DNA from: Lojkania enalia
Lineage: Eukaryota > Ascomycota > Dothideomycetes > Pleosporales
Length of the DNA: 64,000 nucleotides
Assembly (NCBI GenBank): GCA_010094045.1
Contig: ML986611.1
Location: 292,590 to 356,589, forward strand
Direction of reading: 5' to 3'
Under the pieces are notes generated by a model that did not search any database, had not been told where the DNA came from, and was given only the letters and a program-made list of their open reading frames with translations. Shown one piece after another: positions 10,089 to 22,090 of the stretch; positions within the stretch are counted from its first letter, which is position 1; each line of letters starts with the position of its first letter. The position numbers and the translations under genes are program-made.

Positions 10089-12521
10089 TCAGCTCTCCGA
10101 GCTACCAGGGGGTGGTGTTGGAGAGCCACTATCTTCTTCTGGTAACGGTGGCGGTACGACTCCAAGACTCCTCCTCTTATTCTTTTTTTCTTCGTCTTTC
10201 GGTTTTGCTACGGTGAGCACTCCATTTGCAGTTGCGGGACTAGCCTTGCTATTTGCAGATGTCGCTGAAGTTGGACTGAGGTTATTGCCCCGTGACTTTG
10301 GCGCAATGCTGGAATAGCTAGTCGACAGCTTCGATGTGCCTTCGGTAGTATCGGATTGAGCCGCAAAGTCCTTCCATTTTCGCCATCCGTCGAAGTCGAT
10401 GAGTGCTTGCATGCAGCCCCATTCTTTGACCTTTCGCTCAAGCCATACGAAGTTGACGGGCTACGTTGTCGGGTTAGCGACATCCTTATTGCCAGAATGT
10501 TTGCCAGAACGTACCTTAGTAAGGAAGTCGTTACAGCCAGCCGCCAATGCCTCGTGCCTGTCGCTCTGCAGCGAACTAGCCGTTAGGGCCACAATGATGA
10601 CAGGGCTTTTGAAGAGACTGCGATCACCCAGCTTGTCCTCCTCTGTAATATCCTTCTCCATCTTCCCGTCTTCACCGAGCCTGTTATTGGGCGCTTCGCT
10701 GCTTCCGCTACTGAAGACACCAATGCTATTGACTCTCTCCAACCGCCGAATCTCCTTCGTTGCTTCTAGACCATTCATTATAGGCAGCTGAATGTCCATG
10801 AGGACAAGGTGAAAGCCGCCAGCTCTCCACTTGGTGACCGCCTCCTTTCCGTTCATTGCCCTTTGCCAGCGGACCTTCAAACGCTGCATAAAAGCGCCCA
10901 GGACTCGCAAGTTAATGATGTTGTCTTCTACAATCAGGACATTGATTGGCGGTACTGATCCGTCTAGTAGACCGGCCGGAAGGCTGGGAGTTTCAATGGG
11001 CTTTTGCTTCTTGCGCTTCTTCTCAGGCCTTGGTGAGGCAACCCGAGGGGTAGGCGGCGCTGATGGCTGCCGTATTGCAGGGTCTGTGGAAGCTGGGGGA
11101 GTGGGTATGGGAGCATTGGATGTTGTGGAGTGCTTTGTTTCGGAAGCGGAGGAGTCGTGGCGTGGTCGGTTCGGTGGGCGGACGGAGGTTGCGGAACTGG
11201 GGACGCCAGTCAATGTGGTCGGCGACGCTGTATTGTGTCGTGGGTACTTTGGTCGGCCGTGGTGACCCCTTCTTGTAGTACCGCCCGGAGAAGGGAGCGG
11301 GGGCAGTTGGCCCGTCTGGAGGACTGCTATAGAGTGTGTAGCATGTGGTACGGACACTCTAGTCTCATGTGAATTAGCAGTCAGCGCGACGGGAGAAGGG
11401 TTGACGATGGGCATTGGAGGAAAATATTCTGACGCGTTTTCGTATGGGCGAGAGTCATCGTGGTGGGCATAATACAACGGCACGCGCGGGGAGGGTTTGG
11501 GTGTTCGCCTCTGGGGTACCTCGATGAGCAAGGCCTCGTTCACCGTCTGTCCTCCAGGGTAGTATGCGTCCAATGTCCTACACATCTCCTCCTCGGGTCC
11601 CAGAATGCGGTCAGCAGATTTTGCATTGGCGTCTTTGTCCCGCGGGCATATCCGCAGCGTCACATCCGGCGCATCGAAGTTCCTGCCCAAGGAATTGGCA
11701 TACTTCTTGAGGACCATGTCCCGCACATCATCCACTAGGTCATCCTCCCGGATCTGGACTAGAGTGGCGGAGGCATTGGGCCGCTTGACCCAGATCTTGC
11801 GGTGCAGCATGCCTGCGTTGAAGACGGCAGGCCCGGAGAAGTAGTCGGCGGTGGGCAGACCCGACGAAACGGCGACTCCGGAGGCTTCTGGCTCAAGGAG
11901 GGTCTTGATTATGCGCGCATTCGAGGTTGTGACGAGCGACTGCCGGCGGAATAAGCCTGGCGGGGCGGGCTTGGAGCTAGGGGTGCGCGATGAGGGCAGA
12001 GGGAGCTCAGATGGTTCCTCGGCGTCTGCAGCTTCAGCAGCAGTAGTGCTTTCGAGCGTGGGCTGCGACGGCTGGACAGGGACACGGACGGGCGTGGGCT
12101 CTTCTAGAGTCAGGACGGGGCGGGCGGTGCGTTCTTCGGCGGCGGGTGTAGGCAAGGATGGGCTCGTGGACGACTGGGTGGTGTCGTCGTTTTGTTCATG
12201 GAGGAGGGAGGGCGAAGTTTGTCTCAAGCTCTCCTCGGGCGGCGGCTTCTCGGGCAACAAGGCAGATTGTGCCATTCGCTGCTGCTGCCGCTGCTGGTGG
12301 TCGTCGTCTCCGGCGTCCCTATGGATGCTCGATACCCGCTCGTGCAGCTTCAGCTTCGTGAGCGACGCGCTCTTCCGCAGGCTGCCCGCCGCGCGCTCTG
12401 CACCCGGCCGGTCGCCACCCGATGAAGCTATACTGCGCGGTTTGGTGGAGGCCGCCGACGTCGTGCTCGGCCGTCGCAGTAGCTTTGTGAGCTTGGTTCG
12501 CACCGTCTTGAGGTCTCCCAT
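10089..12521 (-). CDS. ssk1: Response regulator Ssk1 of the HOG phosphorelay
   Basis: Complement of join 10089-10460 and 10515-12521, with a 54-nt GT-AG intron: 793 codons, 792 residues. The first ~515 residues are long, Ser/Pro-rich and mostly disordered, with a conserved block near 240-330 (KIWVKRPNASATLVQIREDD) seen in Ssk1/Mcs4 proteins. The receiver domain follows: acidic pair E532-D533 in LIVEDN, phosphoacceptor D576 in LVLMDIQLPIMNG, and the conserved Lys K669 in NDFLTK, immediately followed by the intron and then PVNFVWLERKVKEWGCMQAL. In this pathway the His-phosphotransfer protein Ypd1 phosphorylates D576; loss of phosphate lets Ssk1 activate the MAPKKK Ssk2 and the Hog1/Sak1 MAPK under osmotic or oxidative stress. 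The C-terminal extension of about 95 residues is Ser/Pro-rich. ATG 12521 is the first in frame. Confidence 0.95.
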
Positions 12522-14547
12522 TCCCCGCGTGGCTCCCTGGGGAAGCCCTCGCCGGTGAGATGGCGAGGAGAGCAGGCCAGCGGTCGGAGTGAGATGGGCG
12601 TAGGTGGTGGCTGGCCGAGCGCGCCAAGCTTTCTATACAGCTCCCATAAGGGAAATCGCGGGGAATGGAACGAGAAAGAGAAGGAGCGAGCAGTAATTGG
12701 GGGCAATTCATCAACACAGAGACATAGGGGCCGGGCGCAACAGCAGCCCTGGCGATACTTTCCTAGCAGTGGTAAGCAGACGGTGGTGTGCTGGTGGCAT
12801 TATTATGTTTTTGTGGTAGGGCATGCCATGTGAACACCAACGTTCCTTGCCTGTGCCCATCCATGATTGATATTCATCAAGCTGCAAGCATCTCACTGCT
12901 ACGCCCACACCCGCCCTGCCAATCTCTTGCTCTGTCGCCACCGCACATGCCGCCCGCACGCGTCAGCTCGCAGTCCACTACGAGGCCGTGGCTCTGCGTG
13001 CATGAGTCTGTCTCGCAATGGCTGTCGACGTTCTTGACAGCAGTGCCAAACGTCTGCCGCAACTGGGCTAGCTCGACCGCGCTCCAGCCCAAGCTCAGGC
13101 CTAACCCAGCACCAGCTCTAGACAACTCAACAGTGGCCTCATGAACGCGTTTGAGCATGCCAACTCGCAATTATTCGCCCCTTTGCTAGCCATGCGGCCG
13201 CCACACCGACCCCGGTCGCGCTGGCTTGTGCGCCCTCTATTGGGTGCACGTCTTTCGCCACAGCTCAAAACAACCCGGGATAGACCTGCAAAATAGCCCA
13301 TTCTAGGAACCATGGGCCTCTCCCTGCATAAAGGCGAACCGCCTCATTATAGAGACCCTTCTCAATGGCAAGCAGCCAAAAGATAAGTGAGCTGGTCAAC
13401 TTCGTGAGTGACATGTGCGAAAGTGAGGATGCCCTCTCCCATTATTGGGATAGAATACTAGCGATTTGTTCTCCGGAAGGCCGCGAAGCCAAAGAAGCGA
13501 AATAGACATCCTTCTACCCCTATTCCCGAGGTCTTCCGCCACTTTTCCGCCCATGGTGTTCTGGTCCCTATTCAATTGGAGCCCTATTTGCAAGACACGA
13601 CTCTGCTATCTCCACACCACAAAACATCAATCACGTTCAGACACCGGGCAGCTTCGCGAGTCCTTCAGATTCCGACCGACGACAGACTGTTCGAATAACA
13701 TGAAACTCTTCAGACCTCTTCGTCTAAAGCGGAAATCGCAAAATGTGAAATCATAGTCCGTCTTCCCAGCGAAGATCCCAGGATCGCTTCGAGCATATGA
13801 CAGCCGGACTGCGCGCTAATCTAAATCCTGAGATCCTGGGGATCGAGATCTTAGATCTCTGAACCGCTCGACACCTTCTATTCTGACATCAAAGGTTGCA
13901 TCTCGATAAGTTGTTGCAGGATAGGGGGAAATAATGTACCGGAACGCTGCGATGGCATTGCGTGGCTCAAGATCGTGTTCTATCTTAGGCCCTCTGTAAT
14001 GGCCAATGTGCACTGAACTTACTGAGATATCTAGGTTTGAGAGAAGCATTGCCGGATATCTAATCGAGGTGACCAGTCCTATGGAATCGAGAAGGCAATG
14101 TGTGGCTTTATTGGCCAAAAAACCTTGCGTTTGATTGGCGGATGCAATAACGTAGGCGTACCCACGTTATACATAAGGTCAACTTCCAGCGCTCTCGTTA
14201 TCTATCCTGAAACAATTTTGTCTCATCCAACGTCTACCATTCTTCAATTCATATCATCACCTCATAGGCTGCACAGTTTTGTGCAAGTCATTCATTTCTT
14301 TCAATGTCGCTCAACATGTATTCACAAACCACAACTTCATCTCTACACTCCACCATTCGCATCAATTTTCTTCCTACTTCCCGTCGAGCCACAACCCGCT
14401 CTCCTCCACGCATTCCAACCTCCAACCTCCAATCTAAACCAACCATCCATCACCTATTTTCTCCGTTTGCTGCTCTCAACCCTATATAAATCCTCCCCAC
14501 AAACCCTTCCTCCTTAAACCTAGCGCAATACCATCCCCGCAAACTAC
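12522..14547. other. Intergenic region, ssk1 promoter side
   Basis: Two kilobases with the ssk1 promoter and, at the right end, the leader of a small zinc-ribbon gene. Bases 14220-14545 are strongly pyrimidine-rich, as expected in a fungal leader. Open frames here show no conserved motif, and none is convincing. Confidence 0.55.
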
Positions 14548-14997
14548 ATGAACGATCCTAAAACCTCATCCCCCAAACTACCCAAACCCGCCGACAAACC
14601 GCTACCCATCCACCCTCTCCTATCTCCCTCCTCTCGCCCGCTAACATCCCCCCCAACAATCTCCTACATGCCTACGTCTCTCCCTTCCACACTCTCCACG
14701 TCCCTCCCCAGTATTCCGGAGTCCCGCACAATAACTTGCCCCATCTGTCTCCATACCGAGAAATATGTGCTCTATGATGAGCAGGGCAATAGGAAGGCTG
14801 CCGCTTGCGACGCCTGTTTCCACACTTTTCGCGCGAGGGAACGGAAGGAAAGGGAGGGGGGATGGTTGACGAGTTTTCCGAGACTACTAGAGGAGGAGGA
14901 AGGGGTAGTCCTTAGGATTGGGAGGGTGTTTGGCCGGAGGAAGGGGAGTGGCGGGAAGAGTATACGGAGTGTGATGGGGGTGGAGGAGAGGAGATGA
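14548..14997 (+). CDS. Small protein with a C-x2-C...C-x2-C zinc-ribbon-like motif, unknown function
   Basis: A 149-residue uninterrupted frame. Residues 1-60 are Pro/Ser/Thr-rich and disordered. Near residues 65-95 there are two Cys pairs, CPIC and CDAC, 21 residues apart (TCPICLHTEKYVLYDEQG then AAACDACFHTF), which could bind one zinc ion. The C-terminal third is basic (GRVFGRRKGSGGKS). I do not recognise the family. It stands alone, preceded by a pyrimidine-rich leader. The spacing and the sharp motif argue that it is real, but splicing at either end is possible. Confidence 0.55.
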   Translation: MNDPKTSSPKLPKPADKPLPIHPLLSPSSRPLTSPPTISYMPTSLPSTLSTSLPSIPESRTITCPICLHTEKYVLYDEQGNRKAAACDACFHTFRARERKEREGGWLTSFPRLLEEEEGVVLRIGRVFGRRKGSGGKSIRSVMGVEERR

Positions 14998-15599
14998 GGC
15001 TAAGATAGAGCGCAATACTGCGATGTTGCTTAGATATTTGATAGACCTTGGATTGCTGATGATGTTGGACCTCAGCCTCAATCTTTGCTTCGATAAGATA
15101 TCCAGTCAACAGTACACCTTCATATATACTAGCTGCAGTGGCAAAGTGTAGCACACTCTTGCAACAAAACGCTCAGATATATGACAGGGACCGTGAAACA
15201 GAGTATCGGGACGCAAGGACACCAGACGCAGTAGTTTACACTACCTACGAGCCGCAGCTACATTTAAGCGGTGTATATAACCTGTTTCATTCAAGATTCG
15301 TTTGTTGAGCACTTTTGGGTGACGAATGAGCTATCTCGACTTGGGCTCAGTACAACGTACAGTGCAACACGTAATACAGCATACAAGTAGCCGCCATTCA
15401 ACCACAATGGCGGGTATCTCGCCGTTCCCCCCTGTTTTCTCAGAATTTCTCCATGATTTCGTCTACAGTTCCTAGCACTATAGACTCAAGACAAATCTTC
15501 TACACGACGCACTTGCAGACGCTCTTTGCTAGTTCCCTTATATATAAGTCCCTTTCTTTCTTCCACTATGAGCTATAATCACGCAAGCTTCCAAGGATA
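14998..15599. other. Intergenic region, nothing recognisable
   Basis: Moderately AT-rich DNA between the small zinc-ribbon gene and the APH-like pseudogene. I see no gene, repeat or RNA here. Confidence 0.5.
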
Positions 15600-16910
15600 G
15601 AATCTGTTGCGCAAAGAGTTCGGCAGCGACGTAGGGGCTACGTGCGACGCCTTCTTAGCCCAAGCACTATGGCTAACATTGTTATTCGAAGGAAGCCAAG
15701 ATTGATCCCATCCAATACGACCCAGGAAGTCCTTTCAAGTACAACAACTTCGTTTACTGCATTAATCTACCCTCGTCTCCATCCATTGTCCGCAATGGTA
15801 GCAGTGATGGACCGCTACAGCCTGGCACCACCCCGCCACCAGAGGTTGCCAAACAATTTTATCATACGACTCACTAATCCTAATGCTGAGGGAACAAATC
15901 CACATACCTGAGTGGAAAATGAGGCAGCCATCATTTCTGTTTCTGTTGCTTAATGGCTTCAAAACACACGTTGTTCCTTCCGTGTATAGCTAGGGAGGCG
16001 CGGGATGCCGCCATCCTCACAAATCTGCATCCTCTAGGAGCTACTTAGGTAATGCCAGGACGCCAGTCAACCAAAATTTCGGTAGCATGCCCCCCGGGAA
16101 AAGGAAAGCCATTTCTTGCTCAGATGGCCGATTTTCTGAAGGCTTTGCAAGACTGAAGACTTCCATGCAGCTTTGAACAGTACGGCGGGGTGGCATTTGA
16201 TACCGCTGGCTAGATTGTGAGCGCGATGATGGCGAGTGTGCGCAGTGATCCTCGCTATTGTACGAGGACTACTTCAGAGACCGGCTAGAGTGGCCTCTGC
16301 GGCAGACGGACAGCAACGCTTATATTAAGGGATGGCATGCAAATGAGGTGAGAAAATGCCTCAAAGCCTTCGTCGAGAGCGGTGTCTCGACTCAGTCCAA
16401 GGCCTTGAATCGAAACATGGCAAGACTATTGTCCATGCTGACTTCAGCAAGCAGATTCTTATTTCGCTATGGGGTCCGATGTTGCAAGCCTCACGCTGCT
16501 CCAATTTACAGCCCCGGACAACGTTCTCTACCATGCGTCCACCTGGCGCAGCATAGTGTCGATCGATTACGACTTCGCGTGCATATTGCATCCGTCCCAT
16601 GAATGTCCCATCCCCCCCCCCCCCCCCAGTGGTGCTGGATGCCAATTTCAAGGCCGCTCAAATATTGAATCTAGCGAGCTGACAGCGTTACGGGACGCAA
16701 TGCTTTATGACTTTCCTTCGTTGTTGGCTAAGGACACTAATAGGCGGGGTGATATGGGATGTTACTGGTGTTTGGGAGGACGAGTTGGAGATACTCGACA
16801 AATTACGAACGAGAACCATCAAAGTCATTAAGAATGTTGCTGATGTTGATGCTATTCTTTGTTCCATCCTTTGGCGCGTCACAAATTCGGAAGTCCTGCG
16901 GCTGTAGTCT
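15600..16910 (+). pseudogene. Decayed aminoglycoside-phosphotransferase-like (APH/choline-kinase fold) gene
   Basis: Pieces of one protein are read in order across three plus-strand frames. N-terminal: KYNNFVYCINL near 15740, then FIIRLTNPNAEGTNPHT near 15870 after a frame change. Middle: LAQMADFLKALQD near 16120, MYEDYFRDRLEWPLRQTD from 16258, ending in the catalytic-loop remnant IVHADFSKQ near 16420. C-terminal: LYHASTWRSIVSIDYDFACILHP near 16530-16600 (cut here), then GVIWDVTGVWEDELE near 16750 and DVDAILCSILWRVTNSEVLRL near 16850. This order matches fungal APH-family proteins (HADF/HGD brace and IDYDFA metal-binding site). Several frameshifts and stops break it, including at a run of 16 C (16612-16627). 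It is not notably AT-rich, so simple decay and not RIP is likely. Boundaries are approximate. Confidence 0.75.
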
Positions 16911-17336
16911 GCTGTCGTAATACTGAAATGCAGGAATGAGAATAAGCCTGAGCTCGTCCAGCTATTTGATCATCTGAGATTTAAATTCGCTTTCATTGGC
17001 ATGGAAAGCTGTGGAAGCCTTGATACAAACATCTGCTCATTACCTAGGGAGTAGGAGAATGCAAGATGCTGGAAAATGTAAAATTTTTCATTCAGTGTCA
17101 TCAGCATACCAGCTAGTTGGACGTTATGCAAGTTGAGGAAATGCAACCCAGTTTTATAATTTTCGTGGTGGTAGCAACAATGTAGTGAACATTAGTAACA
17201 AGTTCATTGTAGATTATTTTCTACCGTCATGATATATTGCGATGAATCTACAAGAGCAATCGGTTGACCTTTTGCTCTTTCCATCTACGCCTTTCTTTCT
17301 ATCCGAACCCCCTGCTAGCAGTATGGATCCGTTTGG
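16911..17336. other. Intergenic AT-rich stretch
   Basis: Nothing coding is supported. It contains an inverted partner (17245-17262) of the sequence that begins the possible transposable element at 17337. Confidence 0.45.
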
Positions 17337-17567
17337 GTTGCTTGTAGATTCAAATTTAAGGTAATGTTAATGAGCCGCTAAGGTTAAAACTGCTGCGAAG
17401 AGACTCCTTTAAAACACTGATAATCTACTTAGAAAAATGTTGCTATACCTTAGCAAATAAGGATGCCTTATTAAAAGAAATTCTTTTTGGAAGCACTGTT
17501 ATTACTACTTTATTTCATTTAGATTTTTGCGGAGCTTGTAGTATTACAAAGCAAATCTACAAGCAAC
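17337..17567. mobile_element. Candidate MITE (231 bp, 14-bp terminal inverted repeats)
   Basis: The 14-mer GTTGCTTGTAGATT at 17337-17350 is repeated exactly in inverted orientation at 17554-17567. The interior is AT-rich and non-coding. Size and structure fit a non-autonomous DNA transposon. No obvious target-site duplication flanks it (left GTTTGG, right ATAGAC), which weakens the call. Confidence 0.4.
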
Positions 17568-20500
17568 ATAGACAGCGCCCATTTGCAGATGCGCTCTCCC
17601 TTCCCTCCCCCCCCCCTCCCCTCTCTGCGTGAAACTAACTTCCCCACCATGTCTTCCCTTTATCGTCTCTCTGAGATAACATTCACGCCCTAATATGCCT
17701 ATAAGAAACTGATACTGATAAACTTGATCAGCGAGCTCACATGCCTAGGCCCTTTTTGACCCTACATTTCGCGCCTAATGGCCTTGCTGTATTGCGATGC
17801 CGTGACATAAGATGGGGCGTTGAGAAGTATGTTGATGGGTGTAACAGATGGATGTGTTGGTTGCAGAGTGGCAAAGCTCAGCACCAGCACGATTCGAAAA
17901 GAAATCATAATATGAGCTCTTCCGGGGACCCTCATTCAATTGTTTCATTTTACTGTCTCAAAATCTCGCACTTATCAAGAATTCCGATCCCATCCATTAC
18001 GATATTCGTCGCCGGCACTTATCATCTGGAGGTCCGCGGTTATGTATATGGATCCCCATGCTGGCGGCATTCTTAAATCCCGCACGCCTCGCTCACCCTG
18101 CTCGTCCTTGCACACTTCGTAATGGAGATTAGAGACCTACACTTCTATTCCCCATCCCATCCCGCTCCGCATCGGCGCATACCCCCACCCATATATCCTC
18201 TGCCGATCACAGCAGCCCAATCTCCAAAGCAAGGCCCGCGATGCAATGCCCGCTCCTATTCCAACGCCGTACATCCCATAATACTACGTTACGGGCAAGT
18301 AGCCGCCAAGCTCCGCCGCGCCCTGCCGTCCGACCGTCGCCTTTCGCGCGGGGCCAGTCGAAGAAAAGTCACGGTTGCGAGACCTGTGGCAGGCGGGAGG
18401 CTCGGCGCGTTGTATGGGGGAGCTTGGCGGTGTACCTGTGCGATGCAGAGCCCTTTGGTGTGTACAGTTGCTAGTCGTTCATTCCTAACCTTAAAGAAAT
18501 GAATTATCGAGGCTCGACTTCCCACTGAGATCCCCTATCCCTCATCATCCTCGTGCTAGGCACATGCTTTGCTATTCTGAAATGCCGTTGCCGCGATGTA
18601 CCGTTTCACTTTACGCCTTGCTTGGCACTCTGCGTGCTCCGTCGTACATAGGAGGACGGAATCTCTTGGCGCCACCCGGCCCCCTTTCTCCTCGCTTGGC
18701 GGCCATCTAAATGTTTCCATGGCGATTTCTGGGGAGGGAGTAATTGCATTCCAAACTCGTGGGTGATTATTTACGGCCCTGTGACCTGCCTAGTGCTACA
18801 TACGGATGGCGAAAAGCGCTGTTTGATCGAGAGGAAACGGATTGAAACGATGGTGGGCCCTTGGCGGAAGACAGCACATTGCGGATACACGTATGGTATT
18901 ACGAGGCAAAAGCGGTTCGGTTGGTTCGTGGTGAGATGGAGGCGACTTGTGAGTCGACGATGTAGCGAATATTCCGCCTTTTGTCTTGCCTTGCTTTGCC
19001 TTGCGGTACGCGCAATTGATCGCCTCTGCTTATGTTTTGCTATCGAATTCTCTCCTTTTGCGCTTCTACTCAAACAATGAAACCTGTGAGACCTAAAGCA
19101 GCAATGTGACTGATTTTTGAAAAATTGTGGAATAGGCTGTAGGACATTGGATGAGACAAGCACTAAAATCGGACAATTTCCTGACGTTGGATTTTGCTTT
19201 TGATTGTTAAGCATATCCTTTCGGGGGATTGTAGATCGAGCGGATCCCCCATGCAAGATCGCCAGCCCAGGCGCCAAGCGAATATGTGCAATCTACCACA
19301 ACCGCTCGTTGTACATTATGAAGGACGAGAAAGGGAGGAGAACGCCCTGGATTCCGACCGGAAACGGGAATTTCTTACGCGGGGGCGAAAACAAGGTATT
19401 CCAGAAAAAATAACAGATGCACGACGGCAGAGGGAATTGATTGCAATGAAGTACAACATTGATGAGACGCTTGGCTGCGCGGTGTCGAGTGTGAAAAGGA
19501 AATGGTTCACGTGCTCCGAGACAAGCGTGTCTGCACCGGGTGCGCCGAAGTCGCCGGCATCAGAATAATGCACTGTGGTTCCCCACGATACAAGAGCTTG
19601 GGCTAGGTAGCAACTGGCGTCCGAGGGAGGCTAGAGGTCCTGTCGTGTGCTCTGCAGTATTATTCATTTTTGCAAGATCGAGAAAAGCACTCCGCTACTG
19701 CAGGTGCTGCTGTGTGTGACAGCGGGGAGAGTATGCAGCGCGGAGCCATTGGCCTCGACGGGTGATCGAATATCATGGCTACGAAGAATAATAATAATAG
19801 GTGTCAGACACACCGCCATACTTGCCTGATGATGCCTACGCTGAAGGATCCCGCTAGCCTCCCTGATTCAGCCAGTCGGGCTAGCATTGCTCTATGTATG
19901 ACGGTGCTAGTCGGTCCAGCAATCGCGGCGGCAGCACACTTTCGAGAGGCGTATAGAAAGAAGTGCGCAAACGCGACGCAAGCAGCCTGTGAGAAGGCTA
20001 CCTTTGTATGTGTTGGCCACTAGGCTCCATCACGCAGGCCGGATCTGCATTGCAAAGTCGACAATCGGAAAGTAGATGACAGGCGTTGGCCGGAAGAGTG
20101 CCGACATCAAGTGCAATATTGAATAACTGATGCGAGGCACGAAGGAGCGCTTCCGTTTGACGTGCGAAAGCTTGAACGAAGAGGCTGCATTGGGCATGTG
20201 ACATCCCAGAGCGCATCAGAAGGATCACATAAGGTATGCAATTTGTCCATAATAATTGAAAGGAGTGGTCAGGACAGCCCGCGTACCGTTTTGCGGGGTG
20301 GTATCACGACTGTGGGGTTGGAACACGGGGTGGCCAGGGGCCACGGAGCCACGAGAGGGGAAACGACAAATTGATGAAAATGCATGCATGCGGAGGAGAG
20401 AGGAAGAGCAAATGACTATAGCTGTGGAATCCCGGGTGAGTGATGGACCATGATAAGGCCGCTGGTCATCGAGATGCGGGCGGCGATGCTCGATGATGCA

Positions 20501-21494
20501 TCCAGATGGAGGTGAGAGGTGGTGAAGGGGTCGAGGCGGCGTGAACCCCCACTCGTCTTCTCCAATCGCTTTGAGCGGCAAAACGTCGCAACAAGGATGC
20601 ATCAAACAAGCCTTGGGCTGCGGCGGAGTGCAGCAAGCAGACTGCACGGGCTGGAACTCCAAGGCCTCTCTCTGGTCGGTTAGCACGTCGTGAAGCGGCT
20701 GGCTGACCTGGGCTCGCAAAACATCGATTGCGCGCGAGGACAGCGGCTGGAAGAATCACTATCATGGACGCCAATGGACACAACTGGCACGGCAGAAGAC
20801 GCAACCAAGCTACCTGGGTAGAATGGGTATGGCACGTGTTCGATGGGCCTGGCCGGGGGGCGAACGTGCTCGATTGGCGAGCAATGGGTGGTTGCGGGAT
20901 TTTATACGGGGGAGGAGAGGGGAGGTTTGATGAGGCCCGTACATACAGTAGGAAGAGGAAGAGGCGGACGGGTGCTGGATCGCCCGAATAATAATGCCGC
21001 ACTTTGGCGTCATCCGTCCCCCCCCTCCCAAGAAGCGCGACAGGCGATCAGCTCGGACTCCCAAAATAGAGAGCCGCTGGCACCGTACATGTACATATGT
21101 ACTACAGTCCGTACATACGGCATGTAGATTACGTCCGATGGAGTCGCCGGGTGTCGTCTACGTCCCCGTCCGCGTCCACGTCGCAGAGCCGAGTATCTCG
21201 CGGTGCACGGAAAGGGCGCATTATTACGGAGTACGGTACAGCCGCCTCTTGTCACGGCCGATGGGAAATATGTCTTGGTCGTAGTCGGCTCCGGAGCAAG
21301 GGCACGGCATCCTGACAACGGTAGTCGACGGTCGGACAAGGCTGTTTCTGGCAACCCGGGGGTTCGCTCAGCACCTGATTTGAGACCGGCGATCGTCGCT
21401 GAGCAGCGCGTCTGGGGGTCGGCTGTACGGGCTACTGGGACGAACGATGCTGGGGGCGGGGGAGGGGTGCGGCGAATAATGGTGCGTGGTGCGA

Positions 21495-21522
21495 GTGGTG
21501 GTGGTGGTGGTGGTGGTGGTGT
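21495..21522. repeat. (TGG)n microsatellite
   Basis: About nine uninterrupted TGG units in a G-rich stretch. Confidence 0.9.
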
Positions 21523-22007
21523 GCGCAATGTTTTTTTCCTTTATCTTACATACACGTATGGGAGCCGAAAGCGGGCGCCGTAGACCGATTTTGCGCCCTG
21601 GTTCCATCCGACGACGATGCATCTGCACGAGGATTTTGGCGCACTCTGGCGCACTCTGGCCGCCTCTTGGGGCCGGCGCGTGTGGGGGGCAGAAGGAATG
21701 TGCATGGAGCATGGAGATGGAGATGGAGCGGCAGCCTCACACACGCCTGCTGGCCCCAGGTAGTAGTTAAAAGTAACCGTTGGCCGCCGCCAGGTCCAGC
21801 TCCCAGGAGTTTCCAGCTCTCTTGCTGCTGCTCTGATAAATACCTGATATCTGTGTATCTGTCTGCCTACGCGCCCACACATCTTTATCCTCAGTAGTAG
21901 GGAGCGCCCGCCACAAGCGCCTCCTCTCGGTCGCCGTTGCTGTCGTCCTCTTCGCCCTCGTCGCGCCCTGTCGAAGCGCCGCCCGTCCCCCGAGCGAGCT
22001 GGACCGT

Positions 22008-22090
22008 CGGCCTGCTGGGCTGCCGGTCTGCTGGTCTGCTGGTCTCCCGGCCTGCTGGTCTCCTGGTCTGCTGGCCTGCTGGCCTGCTAC
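22008..22090. repeat. Degenerate CTGCTGG/TCTGC minisatellite
   Basis: Roughly ten imperfect units of the type GGTCTGCT or GGCCTGCT follow one another. It lies about 610 bases before the kinase start codon, in the probable promoter or leader. Confidence 0.8.

Noticed and set aside
11851..12558. 235-codon plus-strand open frame
   Set aside because: Antisense shadow of the disordered N-terminal part of ssk1.
20225..20719. 164-codon minus-strand open frame
   Set aside because: Pro/His/Ser-rich with no recognisable motif or neighbours; not distinguishable from chance in GC-rich DNA.
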